DNA of 55,509 nt from Candidatus Poribacteria bacterium (GTDB lineage Bacteria; Poribacteria; WGA-4E; UBA9662). Below are positions 35,174-44,666 of the stretch, piece by piece (position 1 is the first letter of the stretch; each line of letters opens with the position of its first letter). A program made the translations under genes and the position numbers. The stretch is from NCBI GenBank assembly GCA_002699335.1, contig PACG01000111.1, positions 64,713-120,221 of the forward strand, in the 5' to 3' direction. The notes beneath the pieces were generated by a model, which saw only the letters and a program-made list of their open reading frames with translations, ran no database searches and was not told the origin of the DNA.

Positions 35174-36475
35174 CTATTTTTTCTGGGCTGTGGAACCGAT
35201 GTTGATCTGCGTTGAAAGTGGACAGGGTTGCCCGTCAACCATAAACACATATTCCCCAAAAAGGGCGACATATTGCTGCTGGTGAATCTCGACTTGACCG
35301 CTGAATTCCCCTCCCCCTTTTTCTTGGATAGGAACCGCAACCCAACTGGCAGATCTAAAGTCACGTTTCGGGGACGCTGTAACCCACAAGCGAGTTTGAG
35401 CCGGTTTTTGGTCAGCACTAAACTGAAGGTGTAGACTGTCATCATCTTGACGGTGCGACCACTCTAACTTGGGAAGCGGCTGATCTGAAGCAATATAGCG
35501 ATAAAATCCTGTTATGCCTGCAAAGGTGCGTTCACGATCGTCTAAACCGTGCCCAGAGTTGGGTACATAAAGAACAAAGTTAGGTTGCGCTAAATCATCC
35601 CAATAAAGGTTGAGGGCATCCAAAACCCAATAAGGATCGTTAGTACCAATGACCGACAATTTGGGCATGGTCAACAGTGAACGATAACTGTATGGGTCAA
35701 CGAGTGCCGACAACGATTTCCCTTCTTCCTCCTCGAGTTTTTCCTGCAACCCACGTACAGTATAATCATTAATCTGTTCACTGTACTGCCCCCACGTTGC
35801 TTTTTGATATTCCATCTGTGCTGGCATGTTGAGAACGTCAATTACCAAAGGGATGCTGGCTTTGATGCGAGGGTCAACTGCCGCCGTCAGCCAACTGGTC
35901 CAACCGCGTTTGGAGGCCCCGGTAATGACAAATTTCTCGATCTTACCCTTCAATTCCTGCTCGGTGAATTGAGTCAGTGCGGTCATGGCTTGGGCAGCAC
36001 TTTTGACCATTGGAAATAGAAGCAACCAACTGCTGTCTTTGGTTTCTAGGTACTTCTCGAAAGTGTGGGCGATCAGGTCGTCCTCCTTCCGGCCATCGTA
36101 GAGCGGTTGGTTAGGTACTTGATGCAAAATAGCAAAAGCCGAGCCGGTCATCTGAGCCAGTTTAAGCCCCATCTCATTATCTTTGTCAGAGGGCTGACTG
36201 TCGGTCGAGCCACCTGAAACTAGGAGCAACATGGTATCCGGATAGTGAACAGATTTGGGTACAAACACCTGCAAATTGTGTTCCCACTGAATCTTTTTCC
36301 ATGTTTGTGAAACTAAACTCAAGTTATAGATTTGACCGTTATCATGCTGAATGTGATCGATCTGTTGCCAAGAAAAAGTGGGTTCTACCCTCTCCATATA
36401 TTCAGCTAGATCCGGTTCAGGTGTGCCGATTACCATGGTCATATAAAGTGAAAGCCAACAAAGTTGCATAATCAT
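35174..36475 (-). CDS. PhoPQ-activated pathogenicity-related (PqaA-like) alpha/beta hydrolase
   Basis: 433 residues, short signal peptide (MIMQLCWLSLYMTMVIG). It matches the PhoPQ_related family: SWLLLFPMVKSAAQAMTAL, VITGASKRGWTSWLTAAVD with the nucleophile-type Ser, DPRIKASIPLVIDVLN, VIGTNDPYWVLDALN and YVPNSGHGLDDRE with the likely catalytic His. The C-terminal 110 residues are a beta domain. Known family members are secreted or envelope proteins of unknown substrate; no PhoPQ system is implied here. Convergent with groEL across the terminator. Confidence 0.85.
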   Translation of the reverse strand: MIMQLCWLSLYMTMVIGTPEPDLAEYMERVEPTFSWQQIDHIQHDNGQIYNLSLVSQTWKKIQWEHNLQVFVPKSVHYPDTMLLLVSGGSTDSQPSDKDNEMGLKLAQMTGSAFAILHQVPNQPLYDGRKEDDLIAHTFEKYLETKDSSWLLLFPMVKSAAQAMTALTQFTEQELKGKIEKFVITGASKRGWTSWLTAAVDPRIKASIPLVIDVLNMPAQMEYQKATWGQYSEQINDYTVRGLQEKLEEEEGKSLSALVDPYSYRSLLTMPKLSVIGTNDPYWVLDALNLYWDDLAQPNFVLYVPNSGHGLDDRERTFAGITGFYRYIASDQPLPKLEWSHRQDDDSLHLQFSADQKPAQTRLWVTASPKRDFRSASWVAVPIQEKGGGEFSGQVEIHQQQYVALFGEYVFMVDGQPCPLSTQINIGSTAQKK

Positions 36476-36675
36476 CTTCCTTAATTTTTAAGTATGGGAA
36501 ATAATTAAACGGGATTGCTGATTCTGATTGGATTTTAAGTATAGCAATTCATTGCAATTTGAAACAGAAAGAACCAGCGGTGGATAGGATACGTTAGTTA
36601 CTCAGCAATGTCAAGAATCAGGAATGTTATTGACCTGATACAGCGTAAAAGTTCATCCTTGACAGAGGGGTGATT

Positions 36676-36897
36676 ATGGAAACGGCGGCCGAACCAATCA
36701 TTGACGCTGAAGGGATCCACTGGTACTATACTGGCGTACGACACACTCACGATCTGGATCTCAACGTGAGATACAAAGCCATCGGTCGTATGACCTGGTG
36801 ATTGGGTGGCTTCGCTCTGCTGAACGCAGGTCAGGCCGAAGGCGTGGTCGAAATCGTCCCATTGCGTATTTCAGAACCTTCAAGTCCATGCAGATGA
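36676..36897 (+). pseudogene. Fragment of a glycosidase-like beta-propeller protein
   Basis: The frame reads EPIIDAEGIHWYYTGVRHTH, DLNVRYKAIGRMTW, a TGA stop (36799-36801), then LGGFALLNAGQAEGVVEIVP and stops at 36895-36897. WYYTG and the G-F-A-L-x-A-x-x-x-E-G pattern occur in the late part of five-bladed glycosidase-like proteins such as the pseudogene at 51027-52561. Only about 73 codons remain, with a GAGGGG site in front. The 200 bases upstream and 150 downstream show nothing recognisable. Confidence 0.6.
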
Positions 36898-37049
36898 CAG
36901 AGATGGCTCGATAGGCGTTGAAGTACTATCGGGTAATGGACAAATTCAACTCGGCTTTTCAATTGACAATTGTGTTCCACTAACTGGCGACCATGTCTGA
37001 TCTCCGAGCTGGTGGAAGTAACCATAACAGCCCATTACGAAAAGAGGAG

Positions 37050-37674
37050 ATGAATAGTTACATGAATCCTATACAAAAAGAAGGAATTTAGTGGGTACTT
37101 CATCGGCTTGAGGCGGAAGACGCCGAAGATCACCGAGCTCTCAGTAGACCGAGAGAAGAACGCATGTTAACCCTTCATCCTGATACCTCGCGCCTTGTCC
37201 ACATTATGATTCAATCCGCGGGATGAAAGCAACTGGTGGAAATTGGCGGAGCATACGGCTATTCTGCCATCTGGCATGGCACATGTTGCGCGTATCACTG
37301 GTGGACGCGACTAACCTCGCTGGAGATCGACCCAAAGTTGATTGAAATTGCCCAGCAGAATGTGGAGGAGGCCGGGTTGGTTGATATGGTCGAGTTTGTA
37401 CCAGGAGATGCTCGAGAGACATTAGGCACTATAAAAACTCCCTTTGACTTTGTCTTACTTGACTGCCGGGAATGGCTCTATGTCGAGATGCTGGATATGC
37501 TTGCGGCGAAGTTTATGGCCGGGAGGTATCTTAGTGGCTGATAACATTGAGCCTGAAAAGGAGGAATCAGACCTGTATATTCAGGCACTACACAATCATC
37601 CTCTAATGGAACCCGTCAGTGTCCCCATTGGTCGGGGTATTGAAGTGAGTACGGGAAGGTTGGCCGCCACCTAA
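37050..37674 (+). pseudogene. SAM-dependent O-methyltransferase, multiply broken
   Basis: Would be a class I methyltransferase of the caffeoyl-CoA O-MT type. Start ATG 37050 or 37062 with GAGGAG. Read-through gives WVLHRLEAEDAEDH, ERMLTLHPDTSRLVHIMIQS, LVEIGGAYGYSAIW (SAM motif I), LTSLEIDPKLIEIAQQNVEE, FDFVLLDCREWLY, LVADNIEPEKEE and PVSVPIGRGIEVS. Lesions: TAG at 37089-37091, TGA at 37224-37226, a double shift between about 37262 and 37312, and a frameshift near 37530 before LVADNIEP. Several independent lesions make assembly error an unlikely full explanation. Confidence 0.85.
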
Positions 37675-37916
37675 ATCTAATGGTCTGTCGTCGCTACTCA
37701 ATCGCATAATTTGGATTAAATCGCGTGGACAGGCTGGTAGATTCAACTAATAAGTGCGACCTTTCTGTTGGTTAAAGATGTAAACTCTTCCCCACGGTTT
37801 TCTTCTTGGCTAACCTCTGGTAAGGAGCATTGATAAAATCTTATTGCCAATTGCCACCAGCACAATGCCATAAAATTGATGTCCTGCCAAAAGAAATCCA
37901 TAATTATAGTTAGATT

Positions 37917-38245
37917 GGACAGCCCGTTTTGATCCCCGGCGATATGGGAACAGCTTCTTATGTGTTGGTGGGTAGCCCCGATGCCGTGGCACAGACCTGG
38001 GGTACCACCTGTCATGGAGCCGGTCGGGTTTATCTCGGCGAAAAGCCCTCGAATTAACTAAAGGACACGTTATCTACCTAGACCTTGAAAATCAAGGAAT
38101 TTTCGTTAAGTCCGAAGAGCGGAACTCGCTACGTGAGGAAGTACCGTAGGCCTACAAGGATATGGGACCAGGTAGTAGAGGTAGCTGATGGAGCTAGATT
38201 TCACGGCGAGTAGTTCAGCTTAAACCAATCGGCGTGATTAAGGAT
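37917..38245 (+). pseudogene. rtcB: C-terminal remnant of RtcB RNA ligase
   Basis: RtcB joins 2',3'-cyclic phosphate and 5'-OH RNA ends. The fragment keeps [19 protein letters not shown] and [10 protein letters not shown], a signature found only in RtcB, then in other frames YLDLENQGIFVKSEERNSL, REEVP-stop-AYKDMG, and VVQLKPIGVIK, which is the usual RtcB end. At least two frameshifts and two in-frame stops lie between. The N-terminal two thirds are absent: 37675-37916 holds no RtcB sequence. Its last codons overlap an upstream extension of the next gene's frame. Confidence 0.85.
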
Positions 38246-38272
38246 TGGGCGTTGCCCGTTTTTGGAGAACCG

Positions 38273-39967
38273 ATGAAACACCTATTTATGTTCACTTTAA
38301 TGGCTTTAATTTACGTTAACCCAGTTAATGGACAACCGGGAGCGGTTGCTCGCGGCACCGTCTTTCTGGATCAGAATCAGAATGGGAATCTGGATCAGGG
38401 AGAGAGAGGAATCTCCAATGTGGCTGTTACCAATGGTCTCGATGTCGTTTTAACCGACACTAACGGGAATTATCAACTATCCGTCACCACAGATACTATC
38501 ATTGCCGTGATCAAGCCAACAGGTTATATGACGCCGCTAAACCGGGATCATTTGCCCCAGTTTTATTATATCCATAAACCGGATGGTTCGCCGAAGGATT
38601 TGAAGTATCCCGGCTTGGCTCCGACAGGCGACTTACCAGACCGGATTGATTTTCCGCTCTATGCTCAAGGCGAACCCGAGACTTTCAAACTGTTGCTGTT
38701 TGGCGATACGCAACCCTACAATATGCAACAAGTTGAGTGGGTTGCACACGATGTAGTTGGGGAAGTTATCGGTACTGAAGCCGTGCTGGGGCTTAGCCTT
38801 GGAGATCTGGTTGGCGACAACCTATCGTTGTTCCAACCGCTAACTGAGGTCTTATCACAAATCAATATTCCCTGGTATAACGTACTTGGTAACCACGACC
38901 AAAATTATGATGCCAAGGATGAGGCCTATTCGGATGAAACTTTTGAACAGGTCTTTGGCCCGACCTCTTATGCCTTTAACTGGGGGAAGGTCCACTTCAT
39001 TGTAATTGATAATGTCTATCATCTGATGAGGGGCGGTCAACGTAGTTATAAAGAGTTGATTGGCGAAAAGCAACTCCGGTTCATTGAAAATGACTTGAAG
39101 CATGTGCCAAAAGACTATTTGATCGTGGCTTCAATGCATGCCCCTTTAACCTCTACAAAAGATGGCAAGGAATTGATCTCACTGTTAAGCGATTTTCCGC
39201 ATACGCTCTCTTTCTCGGCGCACACGCACTATCAGCGCGACGATTTTATCCCGCCTCTCGATCCAGTTGGTACATCCGCTCTGGCTGAAGACCCAATTCG
39301 CGACCAGATCAGCGATACGTCTAACCGGGAAGAAAAGGTTCAGGAACCAGCACATCATCATCACAACCACGCGACGGTTTCGGGAAGTTGGTGGAGCGGT
39401 GAGAAAGACGAACTCGGTATCCCACACACCGTTATGAGCGACGGTGCTCCCAATGGATACAGTATTGTTACTTTTGCCGGTAGCCAGTACAAGATTCGGT
39501 TCAAAGTTGCTCGAAGGCCAGCGGATTATCAGATGAACATCTACACTCCCTGGGAGGTCAGTACAGATCGACTATTGGAAACTCCGGTGATCGTCAATGT
39601 TTTTGCCGGCAATAAACGGACCAGAGTCGAAATGCGGATTGGTACTGATGGGCCCTGGACTGAAATGAAATGGGTCGAGCGAAAAGACCCCTACTACGAA
39701 GACCTGAGAGCGCGGGAAGAAGTTGAAACCTTACAAAATCAGCTTTATGACCGCCTCCATGAGTTGATGGGGAGGCCGAAGGTGCAACACGATTTTACGC
39801 TAGAGGAAGCTATACTCTCACAACATATCTGGCAGGCTAAGATGCCAACTGATATACCTGTTGGAACACATACTATCCATATCAAGGCCACAGACAATTA
39901 TAGTCAGGCCCATCACGGTCGACGGATCGTCCGTGTCGTTGAACTAGCAGATTCAACCGGGGAGTAG
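38273..39967 (+). CDS. Secreted calcineurin-like metallophosphoesterase
   Basis: 564 residues from ATG 38273 (TTGGAGAA in front). The open frame extends upstream to 38234, but those codons (VIKDWALPVFGEP) derive from the rtcB remnant. Signal peptide MKHLFMFTLMALIYVNPVNG. Residues 25-110 form an SdrD B-like/Metallophos_N beta domain (FLDQNQNGNLDQGERGISNV). The metallophosphatase core shows all motifs: FGDTQ, LGDLVGD, LGNHDQ, MHAPL and SAHTHYQ, so two metal ions can be bound. The C-terminal 150 residues match the Metallophos_C domain. Likely a periplasmic phosphodiesterase; substrate unknown. A His-rich stretch (AHHHHNHA, about 375) may bind metal. Confidence 0.9.
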   Translation: MKHLFMFTLMALIYVNPVNGQPGAVARGTVFLDQNQNGNLDQGERGISNVAVTNGLDVVLTDTNGNYQLSVTTDTIIAVIKPTGYMTPLNRDHLPQFYYIHKPDGSPKDLKYPGLAPTGDLPDRIDFPLYAQGEPETFKLLLFGDTQPYNMQQVEWVAHDVVGEVIGTEAVLGLSLGDLVGDNLSLFQPLTEVLSQINIPWYNVLGNHDQNYDAKDEAYSDETFEQVFGPTSYAFNWGKVHFIVIDNVYHLMRGGQRSYKELIGEKQLRFIENDLKHVPKDYLIVASMHAPLTSTKDGKELISLLSDFPHTLSFSAHTHYQRDDFIPPLDPVGTSALAEDPIRDQISDTSNREEKVQEPAHHHHNHATVSGSWWSGEKDELGIPHTVMSDGAPNGYSIVTFAGSQYKIRFKVARRPADYQMNIYTPWEVSTDRLLETPVIVNVFAGNKRTRVEMRIGTDGPWTEMKWVERKDPYYEDLRAREEVETLQNQLYDRLHELMGRPKVQHDFTLEEAILSQHIWQAKMPTDIPVGTHTIHIKATDNYSQAHHGRRIVRVVELADSTGE

Positions 39968-40056
39968 ATCTAATCATAGTCCCTCAATCATCCCCAATCC
40001 AAGGCCGATTCCCCCTGATTTAGTCGCTAAGAATTGAGAATTCGCTAGCACGAAAC

Positions 40057-40819
40057 TCAATCCTTATCCATCACCGCCTGAATCATAGCTTTGATGTAAC
40101 CGAACTCGAAGGCAAATGCCTGCCGTCCGCTCTCCGGATCTTTATGCCCGGGTGCATGGTCCGGAACAACCATGTGTTCGTACTCGACCTTTTTGAGTAC
40201 CTGCATGTTCCGGTGCATGTTATCACCCCTTCGTCCGGCCACACCTCCTGAAACTTGTTACGATCACCGACGATGTTGCGGAAGTGAATCAGGAAAATTT
40301 TCTTCCGCTCACCGAAGTAGCGGATAATCTCGGGTTCCTCCTTTCTAGGAGTCTCCGAACCCTCCGCCATGCAGCTCAGGCAAAGATTGACACCATGATA
40401 AGGGCTTTCACAGATCTCAAGTACTGTAGACAGAACCCCCACGTCCGGGCGGCTTACTCTCAGGGCGTTGGTTCTCCATCTCGCAGAGGTAGTATTTGAC
40501 CGCTGGTATTCCCGCTTCTGCTGCCTGTCGAACCATGTTGCAAAATAGTTCAATCTCTTTGTTGCCCTCGGTATAATTGCCGAGCATGAAGTTGGGAACA
40601 CCACGACCATCGACGTTGAGTTGGGCGACAGGTATCGCTGCCATCTCCATGTCGCTGCCAAATTGGGTACACTTCTCTTTTCTGCGCTAGTTCTTCGACA
40701 TCCCAATCGTACTCTCGATGAAAGGTGATAAAGTTTTCGTTCTTGTTGAACACACCGTGTCTGGCTAGATACTCCAGATCTTTATCTGACGCGTTGAACT
40801 GTTGTGTGCCGACGTGCAT
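40057..40819 (-). pseudogene. uxuA: Mannonate dehydratase (UxuA-like), multiply frameshifted
   Basis: Would convert D-mannonate to 2-keto-3-deoxygluconate in hexuronate breakdown. The start (AAGGAA then ATG) gives MHVGTQQFNASDKDLEYLAR and FITFHREYDWDVEELAQ. Other frames continue with PVAQLNVDGRGVPNFMLG, AEAGIPAVKYYLCEMEN, FLIHFRNIVGDRNKFQEV, VEYEHMVVPDHAPG and QAFAFEFGYIKAMIQAV. These follow family order, so the gene was whole. At least three frameshifts break it. The DHxPG motif is kept as DHAPG. Part of a minus-strand run with no close partner. Confidence 0.85.
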
Positions 40820-41066
40820 TGGGTTTTCCTTAAGTTTATAGTGCGTGCCATCGGGTTAGTTTTTTCTTCAGCACTTTCTAGCTTCCTGTACCTTACCCTT
40901 TACACCGGATCCGGTTTACTCTCCTGTTATAGCGCAGTCTACCATAAGATTCCTTGGGAATCTCTTGGCCAATTTCCCTATAAGGAAACCTTGTTTTGCA
41001 GGTTTTCTCGGTTTGGACTCTTATGCTACCATAGATTCTGCTTCGATTTAGCTGAGAGGAAAACCG

Positions 41067-41891
41067 ATGTTTTTTTCACCTGATATTGTAACGCGGAGTG
41101 GTGACCCAGTCTGTCGACTCGGACTCGCCACTCGCGGCAACACACACCTGGCATCTCAGGATGTAGCCCACGCTATTGGTCGAGGTATTAACTATCTCAA
41201 TTGGTGTGGCCATCCGGACGGAATGAGCCAGGCGATTCGACAACTCTCGAACGACCAAAGAGGCCAAATCGTTATCGCCACTCAATTCTCTGCCCGTCGT
41301 CAGGATCAAGCCAGAAGAGAATTGGATCAACTGTTGGATAGATTGGGTACCAGTTGGATTGACGTTTTGACGTTTTATTATGTAGAGACGGAAGAGGAGT
41401 GGGAAACCATCAGCGGAAAGGACGGTGCGTTAGGTGTAATCCAGCAAGCCAGGGATGAAGGGGTCGTCAGATTGATCGGCTTAACGACACATCAGAGAAA
41501 ATTGGCCGCTCGACGGGCAGAACGGCAAGAGGCGTCGTTATTGATGATCCGCTACAATGCCGCCCACCGCGGGGCGGAACAGGAGGTGTTTCCTGTGACG
41601 GCTTCGCTGAAGATACCGGTTGTTACCTTTACCGGACTTCGTTGGGGCGCGCTGCTGAAAAGCACAGCGGAGGATCCCCCACAGACAATACCTCCGACAG
41701 CCCAGGATTGCTATCGGTTTGTGCTCTCCAACAGCGCGGTCTCGGTTGGACTCACTGCTCCCAACGACCGGATCGAATTAGAAGAAACTCTCAACTTGTT
41801 CAACGACTGGCGTCCCTTAACCGAGCAGGAAATGAAACAACTCCGTGACCACGGAGATCGTGTTCATCGGACATCGGGACAGTTTCTATAA
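41067..41891 (+). CDS. Aldo/keto-reductase-fold protein lacking the usual catalytic residues
   Basis: 274 residues with the aldo/keto reductase fold: PVCRLGLATRGNTHL, AIGRGINYLNWCG, LDQLLDRLGTSWIDVLTFYY, EGVVRLIGLTTHQR and TAPNDRIELEETLN, fitting the short AKR form. The usual tetrad is Asp, Tyr, Lys and His. The Asp-Tyr segment (normally GINYIDTAxxYG) reads GINYLNWCGHPDG; the Lys site (IVIATQFS) has Gln; the His site (usually LLxHxxD) reads LTFYYVETE. All four seem replaced, so normal reduction is doubtful. The frame is intact, so it may be under selection for another role or may be an early pseudogene. Region 40820-41066 upstream holds only short inverted repeats, with AGAGGAAAACC as ribosome site. 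Confidence 0.8.
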   Translation: MFFSPDIVTRSGDPVCRLGLATRGNTHLASQDVAHAIGRGINYLNWCGHPDGMSQAIRQLSNDQRGQIVIATQFSARRQDQARRELDQLLDRLGTSWIDVLTFYYVETEEEWETISGKDGALGVIQQARDEGVVRLIGLTTHQRKLAARRAERQEASLLMIRYNAAHRGAEQEVFPVTASLKIPVVTFTGLRWGALLKSTAEDPPQTIPPTAQDCYRFVLSNSAVSVGLTAPNDRIELEETLNLFNDWRPLTEQEMKQLRDHGDRVHRTSGQFL

Positions 41892-42065
41892 GGGGAGAGC
41901 AGGAATGTCATAGAAAAAGGCCTTTTTTGAAAATAAAATCAAAAGGCTAAATCGTGGAATAGAAACACATACCGCCATAGCCTATTACTATCGTGTGTCA
42001 CTTTCCGCCATCGCTAGTCGAAGTTGGATAGATAGAGCCGGTTAATCTTGCCTTTTAAGCCGGGC

Positions 42066-42285
42066 TCAAGTTGTTGTTAGTTTATCGGCTGGTTCGGCTG
42101 TCAGGAACTCTGAATTCTCAGCCAGATAGGTCAAAACATTATCCGTCAGCTTTCTCAAATTATTGCTCTCTTTTGACTTCTTATCAGTATGACGTCATTA
42201 TGATGACCCAGAGTTAGAATTCTTCCTTTTCCAACCTCATATTCAACTATCGGTCGTTCCTCACTCAATTCGCTCAGAACTAGCT
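42066..42285 (-). pseudogene. Remnant of an unknown protein in the 41.9-42.5 kb gap
   Basis: Minus-strand reading gives LVLSELSEERPIVEYEVGKG, then RILTLGHHNDVILIRSQKR, one frameshift, then NNLRKLTDNVLTYLAENSEF and a stop (42066-42068). The phrase VGKGRILTLGHHND followed by NNLR..L..NVLTYLAE resembles the end of glutamine-amidotransferase-fold (ThuA/DUF4350-like) proteins, but I cannot fix the family. The rest of 41892-42485 shows only a TGACGTCA-type palindrome and no other gene. Confidence 0.5.
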
Positions 42286-42485
42286 AATGTCCCCTTTCAC
42301 CTGATCTAATCTGGACGGCAAAGAACAAATCTCACCCAAATATAGCCCAGAATCCATTCACCTCAAATAATTTCTTGGCTTAAAAACTATTCATCACCGA
42401 AGACGAATCAACAAATAACTTCCCCCAAATTGCTAACCATATTACTCTGATGACTAGACAATAGTAGTTTAAAAACGAATTAGAC

Positions 42486-42842
42486 TTAGCCCTCAAATTT
42501 GAATTTACTAGATAACCATCGTTCGATGGCAATGGATAAAGATAGTCGCTTAGAAGTAGATAGAGTCAAGCAAATAGTCATTATTACGGCCGAAACTATA
42601 AATACCTTTAAATTTAGTCGAAAAAATAACGCTACAATTAATGGAAATAAAAAGACTGACCGATCAATAAATATCAGAAATGCCCAGCTATCACCACTGT
42701 TTCTTTCAACTTTGCTGCCACAAGCCTGACAATATTCTTTGAGTCTAAAACGGCCGTCGGTTATATTTCCTTGTTGGCAATCCAAGCATAAGCCTTTTAA
42801 GCTTATCAGTATATAATTTAGTAGTGAAGATTTAGGTGTCAT
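42486..42842 (-). CDS. Membrane protein with zinc-ribbon-like cysteines (DUF983-like)
   Basis: 118 residues. N-terminal CLDCQQG and YCQACGSKV give two CxxC pairs (about 18-21 and 38-41), followed by DSWAFLIFIDRSVFLFPLIV and a second hydrophobic stretch (VFIVSAVIMTICLTL): two membrane helices. This is the DUF983 layout, proteins often near cytochrome oxidase genes, but no such genes are near. Base composition is more A+T-rich than the neighbours. Start ATG has only a weak site. Divergent from the small acidic gene at 42882. Confidence 0.65.
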   Translation of the reverse strand: MTPKSSLLNYILISLKGLCLDCQQGNITDGRFRLKEYCQACGSKVERNSGDSWAFLIFIDRSVFLFPLIVALFFRLNLKVFIVSAVIMTICLTLSTSKRLSLSIAIERWLSSKFKFEG

Positions 42843-42881
42843 CGGTCAACGATTCACCAGCACCGTCAAGATTTAGAAAAG

Positions 42882-43088
42882 TTGGGTGCGTTGGAGTCGC
42901 AAAGTGTAACATCTGATTCAAATGAATCAAGTGTTATAAATGCCACTCAGGGTGATCTGTTCGATACGGAAGAAGAAACGTCAACCGATGAATCTGAATC
43001 CGAAACGGGTCAACCTACTGACGAAGCCAATCCAAAACAGAAAGAGATCTTGGAAACCCTTCCCGGTCTATTCCACCATACTGACTGA
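42882..43088 (+). CDS. Small acidic protein or fragment, unknown
   Basis: 68 residues from a TTG; the frame is open a little further upstream (HQHRQDLEKLGALESQ) without a start codon. The product is rich in Asp, Glu, Ser and Thr (EEETSTDESESETGQPTDEA) and has no recognised domain. It could be the acidic C-terminal tail of a lost gene. A few bases later another coding-like scrap (NEMVLGGACFANYGLRLF, 43100-43180) appears in a different frame, in favour of decay. Confidence 0.3.
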   Translation: MGALESQSVTSDSNESSVINATQGDLFDTEEETSTDESESETGQPTDEANPKQKEILETLPGLFHHTD

Positions 43089-43218
43089 CATTTACACGCA
43101 ATGAAATGGTCCTAGGTGGAGCCTGCTTCGCTAATTACGGCTTACGTCTCTTTCAGGTCTATTTTGAGGCCGTGTGAATATACCCTGACAACCGTTAATT
43201 CTAAGGAAAATACCAGTA

Positions 43219-43293
43219 ATGAAAAATCATGAGAAGGAAAGTGAGAATCTCGCTTCATTGAAAGAAGCATTTAATCGAAGTATGGAGAGATGA
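43219..43293 (+). CDS. Possible 24-residue peptide
   Basis: ATG 43219 with TAAGGAAA in front gives MKNHEKESENLASLKEAFNR plus SMER and a TGA. It is charged and could form a single helix. Only the ribosome site supports it. The rest of 43089-43394 has no recognisable gene. Confidence 0.2.
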   Translation: MKNHEKESENLASLKEAFNRSMER

Positions 43294-43394
43294 TAGCTTC
43301 TTCCCCTTTTTCAATTTAATCAACCCTCACCAAAATAGATTTTAAACCCTTGTTTTATCATTCCGTTCAGATTTCAGTAGAAAGATATGAAGAT

Positions 43395-43643
43395 CTACTT
43401 GTAGGGATTGGTAGCTTTAATATTGGCGATTGTTTGGTTGATAATATTTTCTAGTGATTGTCGGGGTCGACCAGAAGTCCGAAACGCCACTACCAATGCG
43501 TCAATCAGATCAAATTCAAGTGATTCTAGTTTGTCAGATAGTTGTTGATCCAGAAAAGCAATATCGGCTTTATTGAGTATAGTAGAAAGCCTTTTTTCGA
43601 TTTTCTCAATTGGAATATTAATGTTGGCTTTAATTTTTCGCAT
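43395..43643 (-). CDS. Hypothetical small helical protein (82 residues)
   Basis: A strong site (AAGGAG, nine bases before the ATG) supports expression. The product is mostly helical by composition, Ile/Leu/Lys rich, with IEKIEKRLSTILNKADIAFL and SGRPRQSLENIINQTIANIK. No signal peptide, cysteines or known domain. No close partner genes. I do not recognise it. Confidence 0.5.
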   Translation of the reverse strand: MRKIKANINIPIEKIEKRLSTILNKADIAFLDQQLSDKLESLEFDLIDALVVAFRTSGRPRQSLENIINQTIANIKATNPYK

Positions 43644-43851
43644 TATTTGATACTCCTTACTTCTGATAGTAGGTCTATGCTGTGTAGATACCCCATTGTC
43701 AGATGTTTTTTAGGACTTGACCTTTTTGTGTGATAGTTATATAGTATCGTCTGCTAGCAATGGTGTGGAGACAATGACACCGATCTCTTATCGGTAGATG
43801 GGATAGAAAAGTTTAGCTTCAGATAACAAGGAATGGAGGTTTAAACCGGAC

Positions 43852-44628
43852 GTGTTACTAAAGAATCGAATTGCACTTGTAACTGGAGCTAGTTCAGGAA
43901 TTGGGCGAGGGATTGCACTAGAGTTTGCGCGGGAGGGGGCAAAAGTTGTCGTAGCGGATATTCAAGCTGAACCTAGCCGTGGGAAATACCACCAGCAGGA
44001 TGTGTTCACTCTTACGGTTCAAGAAATCGAGACACTTGGCAGTGCAGGCTTGTTTGTGCAGATCGATATCGCCGACGACAGCGCAGTGGACTCACTGATC
44101 CAGCAAACAATCGACAGATTCGGACAACTCGATATTCTGGTTAATAATGCCGGTATTTACATTCCGGGACAGAGCCAAGACCTCTCTATTAAAGATTGGG
44201 ATAAAATGACTGCCGTAAATTTGAGGTCTATTTTTGTCACCACCAAAAAATCCATTCCACATCTGAGAAAATCGAAGTGTGGGCGCATCATCCATATTGC
44301 CTCGGTGCATGCGGTTGGTGGTGGGGCCGGGCCAGCCTATACAGCCGCCAAGGCCGGTGTCGTTAATCTGGCACGCGATACCGCACTGGAAGTGGCCTCT
44401 GACTGTATCACGGTTAATGCCATCTGCCCCGGCTATATCGAAACGGCGATACAGGATTATTTGACACCAGCAGAAATAGAAACCAGTCGACAAAAAACGC
44501 CACTACCGAGATTCGGTCTTCCCCGCGATATCGGGCGAGCGGCCGTCTTCTTGGCTTCAGACGATGCCGAATGGATCACCGGGACAACGCTGGTCGTCGA
44601 TGGTGGGTTAACGGCCAGCGCAATCTAA
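43852..44628 (+). CDS. Short-chain dehydrogenase/reductase (glucose/3-oxoacyl reductase-like)
   Basis: 258 residues from GTG 43852, with GGAGG about 14 bases upstream. Classical SDR motifs: TGASSGIGRGIALEFAREGA, VNNAGIYIPGQ, catalytic Ser in IHIASVHAVGG, YTAAKAG with Tyr and Lys, NAICPGYIETA and the end GTTLVVDGGLTAS. An insert of about 12 residues (EPSRGKYHQQDV) after the adenine-binding loop is unusual. Sugar or polyol oxidation is likely given the neighbours. Convergent with the enolase-superfamily gene, 38 bases apart. Confidence 0.9.
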   Translation: MLLKNRIALVTGASSGIGRGIALEFAREGAKVVVADIQAEPSRGKYHQQDVFTLTVQEIETLGSAGLFVQIDIADDSAVDSLIQQTIDRFGQLDILVNNAGIYIPGQSQDLSIKDWDKMTAVNLRSIFVTTKKSIPHLRKSKCGRIIHIASVHAVGGGAGPAYTAAKAGVVNLARDTALEVASDCITVNAICPGYIETAIQDYLTPAEIETSRQKTPLPRFGLPRDIGRAAVFLASDDAEWITGTTLVVDGGLTASAI

Positions 44629-44666
44629 CCTGAATCCGCGCCGCAGGAATCTATCAGTTTTACAAC

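Noticed and set aside
40083..40706. 207-codon minus-strand open frame as a separate gene
   Set aside because: It alternates between real UxuA sequence and out-of-frame sequence; the whole is one frameshifted uxuA pseudogene.
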